Shown piece by piece: positions 35,601-50,600 of a stretch of 64,000 nucleotides of DNA. The number at the start of each line of letters is the position of its first letter. Position 1 is the stretch's first letter. Origin of the DNA: Branchiostoma belcheri (taxonomy: Eukaryota > Chordata > Leptocardii > Amphioxiformes > Branchiostomatidae); NCBI RefSeq assembly GCF_001625305.1, contig NW_017804254.1, forward strand, positions 395,501 to 459,500, in the 5' to 3' direction. The position numbers and the translations under genes are program-made. The notes under the pieces were generated by a model. It made no database searches, was not told the origin of the DNA, and saw nothing but the letters and a program-made list of their open reading frames with translations.

Positions 35601-38600
35601 GTTTTAGACGACATGACGTCAAAACGACGTTGTGTGCGTTACTTTTCTTATTAGAATATCAAAGTATGGATCATTATAAAGGGATTGAAAGTCATTGTAA
35701 GTTGTAAAATTATATGGTTACTTTGTTGCAAGGTATTAATCACCTATAGGTGGAGACCAGATACGGTACATTTTCTCACTATTTTTCTTTATTTTAAGAC
35801 GACATGACGTCAAAACGACGTCATGTGCGTTACTTTTCTTACTGGATTATCAAAGTATAGATCATCATAAAGGGATTGAATGTCATTGCAAGTTCTGAAA
35901 TTATATGGTTACTCTGCCGCAAGGTGTCAAACACCTACAGGTGGAGACCAGCTACTGCCACAACTTCCCGCCATTTCTATTCAGTTTAAGACGACATGAC
36001 GTCAAAACGACGACGTGTGCGTTACTTTTCTTACTAGAATATCAAAGTATGGATCATTATAAAGGGATGGAATGTCATTGTAAGTTGTAAAATTATATTG
36101 TTACTTAAACACCTATAAGTGGAGACGAGTTACGGTGCAACTTCCCGCCATTTTCGTTGATTTAACACGTCATGACGTCAAAACGACGTCGTGTGCGTTA
36201 CTTTTCTTACTAGAATATCAAAGTATGGATCATTATAAAGGGATTGAAAGTCATTGTAAGTTGTAAAATTATATGTTTACTCTGTTGCAAGGTGTTAAAC
36301 ACCTATAAGTGGAGACGAGTTTACGGTACAACGTCGCTTGCGACTTTTCTTACTAGAACACCAAAGCATGGATCATCATAAAATGATGGAAAGTCATTAC
36401 GAGTTATGGAATTATATTGTTAATCTCACGCAAGGTGTTTAAGACCTGAGGGTGGAGACCATTCACTTGAATCGGCGGCCAGCATCAGCAAATTATGATA
36501 TTGTCGCTAGGTGTCGTTTTTAAGTCTTTAATTTGCACTTTATCGTTTAATTGGTACTTTTTGATTTTATTTATCTTTGAATTGATATTCTATGCGTTAT
36601 TCTAGACCATTTGCAACAATTCCCTAGTCGTGTTTTTCTTTGGGGTTGATTTAGGAAATTTTTGGGATTTCGAATCTGTATTTGAATCAGCTGCTATGCT
36701 CGGTTTAGTCCGGAATCGGCGGCTGAAAGGGCGGCTACGAATCGGCGGCCCAATCGGCGGCCTACTTCAGGTTGGTTCAACTCATGCCCTGCAAATGACC
36801 TCCAGCGACCTTTTGACCTCCCTGTGACCTTAATGAAAGACTATCTTCCAAAACTCAACACTATATGGACTATACACAACTCTCTGGTGTCCACTCAAAC
36901 ATATGCTATGCGTTTGGTAAGTTCTGTACAGACAAAACACTTTATACATCTTTTCACCCTACTGCTAATTCTTAGGAAATGGGAATGCATGTTTCTTACT
37001 GAAAGTGAAAGTGTTAGCATGATGTTTTTTACATTATTCCAAAAACAGGTCTTAATTGCTTTGTTGTCAGGAGTGAACTGGAAACCAAATAAAGAAACAG
37101 ATTTTCATTTCAAATGATTTTCTGCCACAGATCTGGTCTGTTTTCCTTACATTGGTACATTATACATGTAAAAAGCCCACTCACTTCAACTAGCAACATC
37201 AAACTGCTAATATCCAAAAGTGGCTATTGGCTTGAACAGTATTGTATGTATTTCTTCGAAACACATGTAAGAAAACAGACGAAAGGGATAGAAATATCTC
37301 AATGTTGCCATCTGCCAACTGTAACATTATTCATGTACATGTAGGCATCATTACATTAATGTCTATGCAGCATTGAATAGGAATCTATAGTGTTGGTTCG
37401 ATGCCACCAACTCATGCCTGTTGAACATTTTGTCCTTGACCTGTGGGGTTGTGTTCTGGTGTAATTTTATTTTGGGCTGAAGAGTGGTGCTGTGCAGTGG
37501 GAGGCATGGTGAGCATTCCAACACAAGGATCAATAGAACTGTCAGAAGCTTTCAAAGAATGCTCAAGACTGAGAGTGAGATGTACATACATGACAAATCA
37601 ATTGTCAGAATATATAACATTAACAGTACCGGTTTTGTTAGTAGATACACTGTAGCAAATGCAAAACTTGCCCTACAAAAAGGAAAATTGAAAAATCCTT
37701 CTGCCATGACCCTATGATCCTACCTGGTCAAATCTCTCAGTCTAAAGCAGCTACATTTGAGTCATGTATATATTCTTAGCTATTACTAATAGTAGGGGAA
37801 ACCTGACCTACAGTTGTGTTTACTACATAGAAAAGCATATACAACATCCATATGCATGTATGTTAATACAATTATCCATCACCAATGAGTGGAGAGATCT
37901 GATTATCCTAATCCAGTATGGCAGGTTGGTGGGAAAGGGGGTTATGTAGGTCACCTCCTGACCTCAGCAACTAGGGCAAGGGCAGCTGCCATGCGCAACA
38001 ATAACAACATGCAATTTACATATTCAAACACGCTACAGAGCAGGTTACCATCATATCATCACCAGATAATTTTGTGTGCGAAAATTTACTGAGTGGTGAA
38101 AAACATTACATCAAGGCAATCTTTGGGAAAAAAAATGTTTAAAATGTAAACAGCAGTTTGAGATTCAAGCCTAAGGAAATGATTTGTTGGATCACAACAG
38201 CTCTTGAATGATTGATGCAACATGAAGAACCCTGCGATACAAATGGTAATGCCATAATTACTTACCCGATATCTCTCCTTCCGTAACAACCCCGCAGTAA
38301 CCTTGCGATCAGGTCCGCCAGGAAAACGTGCGTCGTGTCCCCATCGCAGCTGCCTTCATCGGCCAGCAGTGCCTCTTCTAACTCCTGTAAAGACGTGTAG
38401 ATGTGTAGACGTCAACATCACAGAATAAACCAACTTCTGTATCATATCACTCAGCGCTGACAAGGAATTCAATTCCATACATGTATGTTTGCAATGTTAG
38501 GTAATCAAATACTACACATTACTCACTAGTCAACACTGCACAACCATACACATGACAGATATGACTTACTAGTGAGTTTCTCACCACACAGATAATTACT

Positions 38601-41600
38601 GACGATTTGACATTTCAATTTATGCAGTTCGTAGTACTTTTGGACAAGGCGGTTATTGACATGAAATTTTCATCGCAAGATTTCATTCAGCTTGTAATTT
38701 TCTGCATGTTAAGACATACTCTTTTATTTATAAAGGACTCACGGTGTCAATACACATAGACAAATTTGTATTCATCAGTTGGTGGTTTTAACTATTAAAC
38801 AAACAAACACACTGGCATCGCAATGATCACATTACAGGACAGATAACTTATGGACAGCTTTAGTAATGGGAAACATAGGCCAATAGGTCAGTCTCACTTC
38901 ACACAAAAAATTAGGTTATTACGTAGGGATAGAACTTAAGTTCAATTCTAAATGCTTGCTTGTGCTATTAACCTGTCAGTTTCTGGCTTTTTGATGGTCT
39001 TTCAATGGAGCTAAAATGTGTTTTAAAATGAAAGGGTACATAAAGATATCTTGATATAAAACAAGCAATCAAAATGATGCCGACAAGAAAACGTAAGTGT
39101 CCCGGCACCCTTCAGCTTAGTGGAACAGTCCTAAAGCATGTTAGTGTTTTCTAATTCCACCTGTCCATTCTGCTATGGCATATGGCACAGGTTATGTAAC
39201 AGCAGGCACTAATGCTACGTTTCAGGCCTTAGCCATTGGCTTAGGTCATGACTGTTCTTATATTACAACAGGGCGGGGACATCTGTAGACAAATGGCGAT
39301 GTTACTATTTTCAAATCCCATCTAATACACCTGAGTATTCCCTGGGGGGTTTACAATGGGAATTTAACATCAAAACCTTTGGCCTAGGTCCTGTCAGTGT
39401 CAAAGACTTAACGAAAAGCAAAAAATGTGCCCGTCAAACCTCACAGAAGGTTGAAAGGAAAAGGCATAATAATATACAGCATCAATTCAAAGCCACAGTT
39501 TTATCATCCTTTGAACCTAGTATTATCGCACGTTGATATCTCAGTAAGATCAAATTGGTCTGTTAAAAAATATATAGCACATCTACATTTTTGAAATTGT
39601 ACTCTATATTATATTATCTATCTGGTACAAAAGAAAGAAATGAATGAATACACTTGCATATAGGCTTTGATATTCTAGTTGCATCCTATCCACGACAAAT
39701 TTGGAGTGTACCTGTTTGTTGTTATGTACATTGGGAGATATTTAATCCTTACCGTGGGACTGTACAGTCCCCTCCAGCTCAAACAACTCTAGCATAAATA
39801 TGAAGTTATGAATGCTGGGCAAGAAAATTAATCACATCTTTGTTTCCTTTCCCTCCTCTTGAGTTGATGATCTGTTTTCAACAAACAAGAAGCAATACCA
39901 ATGCCCATTCTGACAGCTCAAAATACATATGCCCCTTGCCAAGAAAAAAAGGTTCAACAACTGAAAAAGGAAAGATTTTTGCATAACAAGCTCACTGCCA
40001 AATGTGTATACATGTGCAGCATGTAACAGAACCGGTACTTTACATGTACAGCTGGGCTGTGTGAACACACAAGGCTGGCAGTGATCCATGCAGGGTCCCT
40101 TTGGATCATGTTCAAAATCACCTTCAAAATTAGCAGCTCCCCTAGGGAGGCAAGGGAACAGCCTCTCACAGCTGCCAGCAAATCTGCCAGTCTTTTTTCT
40201 TCCACGCATTCACTGCTCTATCTATATATAAACTCCCTGTGAAGTGTTTAGGGAGAATAGAATAGGTGGAACGTGAGCTTAGGTGCAACCCATGTTCAGG
40301 TACACATGTATTTATGGATGCATGCATGGATAAACCATTAACACAAAGCCAAGGAACTAGACTGTAATATAGTCTGTGATTCTATAATAATTCTCATTTT
40401 GAGTCTTGAGTTTCTATTTGTATCCTTCACTCAAATCCTGACACTTCCTGATAGTAGTACAGTACTTTATCTCATCTTTGTAAGCACATAATTATAAACT
40501 ACATTATTTCTACACACTTGTTCAACTTTGCCTATGGCAATCTTTATCCACCCTTTGCAAACTGATCGGCCAATATCTGATGTGAATTACACTGTTGCAA
40601 AGAGGATTAACAGATTAGTTGTGAGGACTTAACAAGGGCTTTCAGCCTTGCTGTTGGCACATTTCCATTGATACAAAATTGTACCTAAAAACAGTGATAC
40701 TTCTTCACAATGTGGTTTGGTCTTCTTACCAACAGTCTAATTATTCTGCTTCTCTAATTTACACACATGTTATGTCTATAAGTATAATCCATGCTATTTT
40801 TGAAGCATTGTGATGATTAGAAATTGTTTTTTTTTTTTATTCTAGTCATTGTTTACATTTTTAAGTTAATCTAAATGTTGTGTTTAAAAATACATACAGA
40901 TTTCAAAACAACACAGAAATAAACTATCAGATTACCACAGTTTGACACTGGTAAGTTACGTTCATACAGTTACAAAAAGCCCCCCAAGGGCAAATATATA
41001 ACAGGTATATGCCAACATAATGTGTTAATGGGTGAGTAGCGTTGGCAAGTTAACCCTGATCTTGACCTTGTGTGACCCAGAGTCATAAATCTGGCCACCA
41101 GTGAATTTGACAGCTATTTCCTATAGTTTCCTACAGATTTCACACATATACATGTTAACTTGTAATTTTTATGTCATTAGTTATTTGGCACAAATTATTC
41201 ATGTTGACTCAAGATAGAACTGAACGATTCCTTTATGTTCCAACCAGCAAAGGTAACAAAAACAACTTTTGAAACATATTGAGACTAACAATAAAATCAC
41301 TCATCTATGATATTTATGATGAAGTGTAATAAGTAATATACACCATGTACATATAAAAGTAGTAAATTATTCAATGTCAACAGCTTGGTAAATTAACACA
41401 GATATTTCCTTTAGGCTTTAGCCTTAATCCTTCTATTCTAGGAACCCTGATCTTGAACCTATGCCCTTGAATCTCGGAACCTATGACCCAAAAAATGTCC
41501 TTCACATTCATTATTTCCATATTGTGGAATTTCTGATTGGAGGACACAAACCATACTTGCTTTTGGAGTCTTGGAACATGTATAGTATTTTTGATGTAGT

Positions 41601-44600
41601 AATTAGTATCATCTAATGTTCAGTAAAAGGTACATTTGTATTTAGCACACATTACTTGGCCCTGCACTCAAATAAGGATTTACGGTCAAAAGTTGATACA
41701 GCGATGGCCTTGCTCTAGGGCCGTCCTTGATTCTGCTATGGCAGTGGTTACAACAGCTGGCACCGGGCTAAACTATTCAGCTGTCCTTCTACCATAACAG
41801 AATCAATGCAGACCCAACTGTAACCTCACCCTGCAAATTGCCTAATGTCGTTCACTCACAGCGAGGACACAACCACCACAGCTGTTCACGAGTTACAGCT
41901 TACAGCTCCTATGAAAGCTACTTTATGGCATGTTTGGGGCATTGTGTTCACGCCACGGAAAACACAATTTTTTTACGTGTTCCTCTGTGTGAAATGTTCC
42001 ATAATGCTACAAAATGTCAGCAAAGATTTAAAAGTACAGGGCCTAATTGAATCCCATTTGTTACGAATTACTCGCTGAAAGGCAGACAACATTTTATCAC
42101 CTTGATTTTAAAAGGTCCATAAAGCAAAACAGCTTTGTTTTCCTACCATTTGCATAGCAAAGTAGCACAAGCGATGGCATCCATGAGTAGGGATTTAAAA
42201 GTCAAAACATACCTACAACAGAATATTCTCGAGGAAATACAGTACGTGTACTACGATCTTGGCTCAACCAGTGCCATTATCAGTATGTAACAAAACAGGC
42301 AATTGCGAATTGCAAGGTCACCAGTCCAGTTTCTAAACCTATCACTGCAACAATGCAACTTTTCTAGCTACTTACTGTAACTTAGTATTATCCATCCTGT
42401 TGTCTACACTTACACCCTTATATCTTTATAACCTACACAAATACAAAAGGCTACATGTACCTGAGTATAGTCTTGTGATCTTTACAAATTGTAATAACCA
42501 TGCTTTGGTGGTCTCAGCAAGTTTTCCCAGTATTCAAAAGTCTTGAAATCCTTCATTGTGTCAGCATCAGCCTTGCTTAATCCTTATCCCTGTCTTCCAA
42601 CACAAATCTGTGACCCTGAGCTAAGCAGTAGCTGTTCCTCAGAAGTTGTCAGGTCTGTATACTTAACCTTCTCCTTCTCACTAGCCTAACCCCTGGTTAG
42701 CCCACTTAACAAGGCTAATCTTGAGCCAAAACAAACTTTTTCAGACAAAACATCACTCCAAATCCCCCTTACCACCCAAGAAAAACCCTGCCGGAGTAAG
42801 GAGCCTTGGGATACAAGCAACAGGAACCACATGTCCATGCTTCAAGGCTATTCATAGCTGTAAGCATTACCTTCAGAAAACACTCCCCTATGTTTATAGT
42901 AAGCCAGTCCATTTGTTCATGAAATATCTTTAGTAAGACCATACCATCCTTAAAATAGAGGGTGAACATACATAAGATGTGGTAGTAATTATGGTCCCAG
43001 ATGCCTACAACTGTAGATTATTTTAAGCTTTTTATCTGCTGGAGTATTTGTCCTCAGGCGCTTCATCCTTCATATCGAAATAAAAACAGGCTGCCACAGG
43101 ATATGCTGGAAATTGATCTATAAATCAAGTTCTTAAAAACAAAAAACTGGACTGCGCAATTTCCTACAGGTTTCATTGAACACATAGCATTACCTACAGT
43201 ACACTTACAGTGCATTATTCTAAAATGTAAGTTTGTGTTACAAATCTATCATGACCATGAGAGAGCAGTGTCTCAGATTCCAGACCACACCGGACACCCC
43301 CCTGAAGCACTACTTCCTCAGTTTGACTGGTACAGGCTGCAGTGGCCTTGTGTGTCTGTGATTGTGGGCTTGAAGTTCACCTTGTGCTGGCATCAACCAG
43401 CTGAACAAAGAGTAAGACAATAGATAGACCAATGGACACCTTTGGCTACTCTCAGTTTCAAATGAATTCTATATCTCATAGTTTGTATACAGTAATTTGT
43501 GCATTGGCAAAATGGAATGAAATTTCTAAATGTGCTTGGAAGAAATCAACCAGAAAACATGAATAACAGGATGCAATGGAGTTTTCTTGGAAAGCCTGAC
43601 CATTGTACTGCTGTCTGATGGGTAATATATGGATGACTGCTGGTTTATGCAGGGTCTGAAGTTAGTGTAGTGAAAGTGGGTTGTGGTACAGAAAAAGCCC
43701 TTCAACAAAAACTTTCTATTTATATAGATCTCAAGTAGATTTCTTTTGGGGCTGTTTAACTAAACAGTGCAATAGAGGGAGGGATGGCCAATCTAAATGC
43801 TGGGGTGAATTGAAATTATCTATGTGTGAAATTATAATTACATAGGGAGTGGTTTGTAGTTAATTCATCAGACATGTACTACCAGCCTAGCTAGCTAGTT
43901 TATGTAAGGTTTGGTAGAACTAGAAGTCAGGCAAAATCACAATGACCAATAATTTGTGGCTCTCTTATCATAGTTTTTACATATGATTTGGATATTACGA
44001 TTATTTCTGGAGACACGGCTAACTGTGCAGTATCTCCTTTAGGAACAATTATGACAGGCAAACCATTTTACTTTCAAGTTAGAAGTTGTCTTGATTATTT
44101 CCCATCATTGCATCATAACATTTTTTCAACATCTACACCTTTGTGTGTCATTGTCAATAAACTGCAGGTTGCACCAGGCATTGCATAACTACATCAGTAC
44201 ATGCACCTTTGTGCTAGCAACAACACAGGTGCTCAACATTAACTATGTAGTATTCTATTTGTGCAAAACAGACATTGCCTTATTTGAGCACAGTGGACCT
44301 TGGATGACTTTCATTGCCACAAAGGAGGATGGTACATTTATGTTACGAGCCATTGTATAGTCTATGTCGGGTTTCCCTGAACCATAAGATTATTCACCCG
44401 TTATGAGTAATGTCTCGATGACTACGTTTCCATATAAAGCTGGGCTGGTAGTAAATAACGTCTGTATCACCAGGCATGTTGTTAGTGACTAATGGTCACA
44501 TGACCATGTCTTCTTCTGGGATAGTGTAAACTCAAGGTCAATGACCTTGTGACCCAGGTCATGATGGCTTAAAAATAGTGATCAGTTATCATCCTTAGTT

Positions 44601-47600
44601 ACTATAGCCATATATTTCACTTCACAATGTTATAGAATATTATATTGATGATCTCCACGTCTAATATTTCACAAACAAAGTATAATTCACAGTGTATCAT
44701 GCCTTGAGGAATCTAAACAAGTTCCCTGTAGATTACAACTGTGATCTACAAATCTGGCATATCTTGCGTAAAGGAAGGCGATAAAGATAAGGAGGTCAGG
44801 GCAAGTAAATTCTGCCAGAGCCAAAGTCGTTGCCAGGAACTGAGGAAGTTGATTTGAAGGAGGTGACAACTACTTTACTTGTACTTGAACTTCCTTATAC
44901 ATTATCACGACAAACATTACTTTTGTTTTTGTTTTTGTAAGATGAAGGTGAAACCATACAGTTACAATGTCTGAAATGTACAGTTGCAACCTGCTGAAAA
45001 TTGTTTTAAAAAATCTAGATTTCACAGAAAACTTCACTTTTGCAGACTAATAAGCTCTGTGTCATTATTGATCACATATTTGTAGGAAAAAAAATGTTAC
45101 GAGCATTGCATGTATCACAACAAAGAAACAAAACAATGCTTTCCCAGCGCAGACTACTGACAGCTGCAGGCAATAGTACTGTTTATAAATTATTCATAAA
45201 CTACATCATTAGCATTCTGTGTTTATCGCTTACCGACAACAGTACACTACTAATGAAGTCACAATATTCATATAAAAGATGATTTTCATACAGACCAGTA
45301 CTCAGCAAGCAGGGATCTCCCCAGAAATTTAGGACAGAATGGAGGAGGGTGCGAAATATCGGTAAATTTGACCAAAGAACCCTGGAAAAGGGTGTAAAAA
45401 CACTAGTTTTGAAAATTAACAGGGTGGAGCTGAGATAAGGACTGGGTGGAGGAGCTCCACTGCTCCATTGTTTAGGGAGGTCCCTGGCAAGTTCGTAATA
45501 CAACACATCAATAACAATTTGCCAAACAACGGTACATTGCTATGTTAGTACTAGTACAGTATTAGTTTTGCAATTGTAAGGTGAAACATAATATAGTACC
45601 AGCAATGCATGGCTGTTTCTTGGAAAGCCTGGCAATTTTGCTTATCCTTTCATGATAAGAAGATCAATATTCATGAATGTACTTATATTAGTCTTTCTAA
45701 AGATACCTTTAGTATTTTCAAATTTCATTACACTACATAAAAGTTATAGCGCTTTCTGTGGTGTATGCAAAATTAATATAGAAGATTTAGACACAACTGT
45801 ATGTCGTAATATATCTTAAAACCTATTCTAATAAATCTAAAATGAATTCTAGATTTATAAAATATAAGTGTGTTTGTATTAATCCCAGAGTGCCTAATGG
45901 CAATGTCAACCTATCAGTGTTCCACACAGATGGCTTATATACTCCCAATGCTAAGACGTACTTAATTAACTTGGTAAATTCAATGGTAAAACATCCTTAT
46001 TACTACCAATACTAACATCTACCTGGCAACAGAAGGCCCTTTGGGTGTCATGAAACAAGCTAGCAGTATATATAACCTCTGTACTATATCAACCATACCT
46101 TCCTTTATTGAAGATCTAAATACAGCACTTTTGAGCACTAGCAACAGATAAACCACATACAACCCAGCTGGAACAACTCTGCAGAGTGCAAACACGCCTC
46201 AGCAAGACATCACAAATCACGTTGACCTTGCTAGCCTTTTTATTTGGGGTTAGTAGGCTGTGGCAGCAAGATTAGACACATCCATAAATACTGGCCTGGA
46301 CTGCTCATCACCCCAAACCCAAAACAGCCATTTAGAGAGATGTGGCGGGCATGCTATCACTCATTGTCTTATCATTTAGCCTGCTGGGTTAGCGTTACCT
46401 GAAGGTTAAATGGACCAGTCATCAAGAATCTAATGTTCCCGTGGAGAGAAGACTTTGACATGGTTCCAAGATGAGGGGATTTAAAGGGGATGCAGGTTGG
46501 AATGGGCAGATCCGCGCTGAAAGGAGGGAATTGGTTATGCATCTTAAGCAAGACTTCAAGTGTGAGGAAAATATTTTAAATAGGGAACGGACGGATAGAA
46601 TAGAAGATTTAGACACAACTGTACGTCGTAATATATCTTAATATTTATTCTAATAAATCTAAAATGAATACTACATAAGTGTATTTGTATTAGGAGTAGA
46701 AGATATCGCATTATCATAAGCTGTAATCTTTTTTTATGAATTATAAACGATATGCATCATGAAGATGTCATGAAGGATGGAATATGAACTTCTGACAACC
46801 TAAATACTTTAGCTTTCCAAAAAACTGAGACGCACATCACATAAATGATGAAATCATATTGTCATGCTAACTACAGCAATATTTCAAAATGTCTGATTTT
46901 TTTAGAAGGCTAAGACCAAGAAACTTCATTACGTAGTACATTCTGTGTAAAAACAAGCAAATCTTCTGCTCTCTAAAAAACGTAAAATATCATATTACAA
47001 AAGCAAACCCACAAATAACATTAATTGAATCATTTTGACTTGAACATGAATCACGGAGCAATCAGGTAGGTGAATATTATACTGTACAGATGTAAATAGA
47101 CTTCAACCATGGGACAAAACAAGAAACAAGTACACATTGGTAAGCCTGGAGTATGTTTTGCCAACATGAGAAGTTGTGGGATCCTTGCTTTGACAGACAG
47201 CTGAGTATGGTGCCATGTTTTCAAAACTTGCACAATGGTGCTGATGAGTGCAGGAACAGTATGAACTTGGTACATGTACATGGTTGTCTGCTTGACCAGC
47301 CTCCTGTAATCTGATGTTTGCTTCTAAAATTGAATCTCACAATTCACTTGTATACAATTTTAAAATGTAGAAGCCTATAGAGTCTACCTATTTGGCAAAC
47401 ACATATTGAATCATGTTGAAGGCTAACAAAAATGCTTTCGTTAATGTTATCACTGATGTTAGGTTGAACTTTTGTCACAATTGTCACAGTGGTAAAACTA
47501 TTTTGCAGGATATCAAACTTAAGCATGCTACTGGGCTATTCTAAACAATGTTACTTACATCCAGTTTCTCAACCATTTACAGATTGGACTGTATGGTGTC

Positions 47601-50600
47601 AAAGAAATTCAGCAAGATGGAAATATGCAAATGAGCCTTATGTTTTGACAACACTGACTTCGGAATAGTTGCTGAAGACATGACTTATTAGATTCTGTGC
47701 TTATTATGTATACAAAACACCACACATATGCACATTTTTCTTCGCCCCAAACACCTAATTTTTGGTTCAAACAAAAAATAACAATTCAGAGATTTTATGA
47801 TAGCTAAGGTTTAAGCTATATATATATATCCTCCATGGCTATTTTTAACTGTGTCAACTGCAATAAATAGGTTCAGGAATCAATTTTGTTTACATCACAC
47901 CATGAAATTTCCCAATGTGGCATATACAGTCTATATGTATAACACAATTTCTGTCTACTTCAATGCAGGTTGAAGTTTCTAAAATTTTATCTCTTTTAGT
48001 CTTTATTCTGATTTCATGATTATAAATGTCACACAAGAGCTACTATACTATGCTAGAACTACGTTCCAACAGCCCAGCGTGCCCATGTTGGTTGGACTTC
48101 TAAAACATTCAGACAGTCTCAGCTGGTCTTTAAATGTGTGTCAGTGGTATTATCAGTAATCCTTTGGTTTGTGACATTATAACACAATCAGCGCAGACTG
48201 ATATGTCATGTGCCCGGGCTTAGTTCACTGCTACTGGATTGAGTGGCAAAAAAACATGCATAGGTATAAATTACATGTCTGATAATACATAATGCAAGAT
48301 AACGAATAATTTTTACATAGAGTGCAACTACAGAATGAAAAGATATTTCACTTGTCTAATAGATATAATTCTATTAATTTCGTAATGTAACTTTTGCAAA
48401 GTTAAAATAAAGTGTGGATATTTACATCACAGTAATGATTTTTGATTATGGATAAAGGTACAGACCTAAGGACTGTTAGTGTAGATCTATATGTATGAAA
48501 AACTGCAGAGGATAAGCAAATACAAAACACTGCAAAGGGGAGGGGGGATACACAATACATATCATAAATCATCACCTTGACTAGTCTAACCGGTTAAGAG
48601 TCTGTGACTAGTAGTATGAGTATGCCTGTATCGGCATAGGCAAAGGCATACAAAGATCAAGGGGCTGTGACTATCGCCAGTAAACACATGGAAATTCTGT
48701 GCTCTGTTTATAGCGAGCGAGTGTAATAACATTTTTTGCTCACAGAGGTTGCCAATACTAAAGGTCGAAGGCCAAGGGTTACAACTATATGTGACCTGCA
48801 AGTTTGAAGAAAAGATAATTCTGGCCATTGACACATCATGTCACTCTCTATATAGCCTCCAACACTGAATATGGAACTTTTAACTAGAGTAACATGGACT
48901 ATGATTAAATGGGAAAGGATATTGTTCCTAACAAACAAATTGGAATCCTGCCCAAAATTATGCGAAACAGGTGTAAGGAAATGGCACCTGCGTGGGAAGA
49001 AAATTACACCCACAAACACCCAAGTGACAGATAAATTACTTATGTTAATAGTCACAACAAAAGGAAAACTGTAAATACAGAAGCAGAAGCAAACAAAAGC
49101 AAAATCATTTCACCATGTACTCGTTGTGGACAAACTTAACTTAAAATACAAGATAAAAAGCCATTAAAAAAAGCAGGGACTGACTATATTGTATAAATAT
49201 AATTCAATAAGGTGTTGGTACATTGTACATGCAATGTTATGTTACTCATTCAGCTGATCAGGAACAAGTATTTTGAAATGAGCAGTCTAAGAAAGAGATA
49301 TGTCAATTATCATTAAGTATTCCTCTATCAGCTTAGTATGCTAATAATATTTCTTGTGTTCCAATGTCCTTGTCTGGAACTAATTGGATTATACATGTAA
49401 ACATGTTACAAGTATATCCACTGCTTTGGAAGACCATTTTAAACGTGAGATCTAAATGAATTACTCAAAATATGTGAAAATATTAAAAGATTTGTCCCTG
49501 CGGCAAGTCTCCATTCAGATATACATTCGCACCATTTCCAACTGCACTAAATTTATTCATACATATTCATTCCTAAATCCAATACTAGTACTAGTATCTG
49601 CACTGTACTAAATCTAGCGTCTATGAGCACGTACAAGTACACGCACAAATGCCAGCGGCAAAATTGTGCATAAATCCAGAAATAATCAACTGATATCTTA
49701 ATATTTCAACATTTGGCACCTGACATTGCCATTGTGCCATGACATGCTGATCCAAAAGTCAACATTAACACGAGGAAATGACGAACGCCATGATAGCACC
49801 ACAACAATTACGATATTCCAGCAAATACTACGCGGCGTGTGCAGGAAGCTCGGGCTTAAACCTTCATACATACAACTATGTACATGTACTCCAGAATACT
49901 AGTATAATTGCTACTATTGTATATTTACACAAATTGACCTATTTGTAACAAAAACTCATTAACATTTGTGTAAAAGTGTTAAGCCAGAAAAACAAAATTA
50001 GGGTAGGTAGGCAGTGGGAACGTGTGTTTTTGGCAAGGGGAAGCTAAAACATAGGTAAGTGTGTGAGAACAAGCACGTGAACAGCACTACAGGGCCACTT
50101 CCTGGCTGCACAGCAGCACCAGCTTTTGTTTTGTCCCAAGCCAAGTTCCAAAGTCTAACACACCGACGTTTGTACACTGATAACGGCCTGGAACTACTCA
50201 GTTCTGGCGCAAAAATACTAAGAAAAACTCTTTCGGGGTTTTATGTGGAAAGTCTGACAGAAACACGAAAGAAATGGGGTGTTTTGGAGACAGAAACACG
50301 GGTGGAATGGAGGTGGTTGTTGTTGGGTCGGCTCAGAGTCGAACGACATTTTGTCCCCCATGTTTCTCCGGGATCGGCGCCGCCGAGTTCCGGGCCGTCT
50401 TCACGGTCTTTCCGCACCTTAGCAACGCCAGAAAACCCCTCCACATGACCTTCTCGTTTCCAAATATTAATCAAATTATGGAAATGAGATATTAATATAC
50501 TGCTCTGTGGAGTTAGGAGGAGGCAAACCGGGGCTCTCGTGAGAGAACTAACCGGAACAGGCACAAAAGGAGGCAAGGCCAGCGCTCACCCGTCCCGGAG

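Noticed and set aside
33370-36090. Repeated 60-70-codon open frames with a shared '[16 protein letters not shown]' peptide
   Set aside because: They recur because the foldback unit recurs; frames break differently in each unit and occur in both arms. No evidence for translation or a transposase.
31309-36776. Interpretation as a Polinton, LTR element or endogenous virus
   Set aside because: No integrase, polymerase, capsid or protease frame was seen, ends are inverted rather than direct, and the target duplication is 8 bp.
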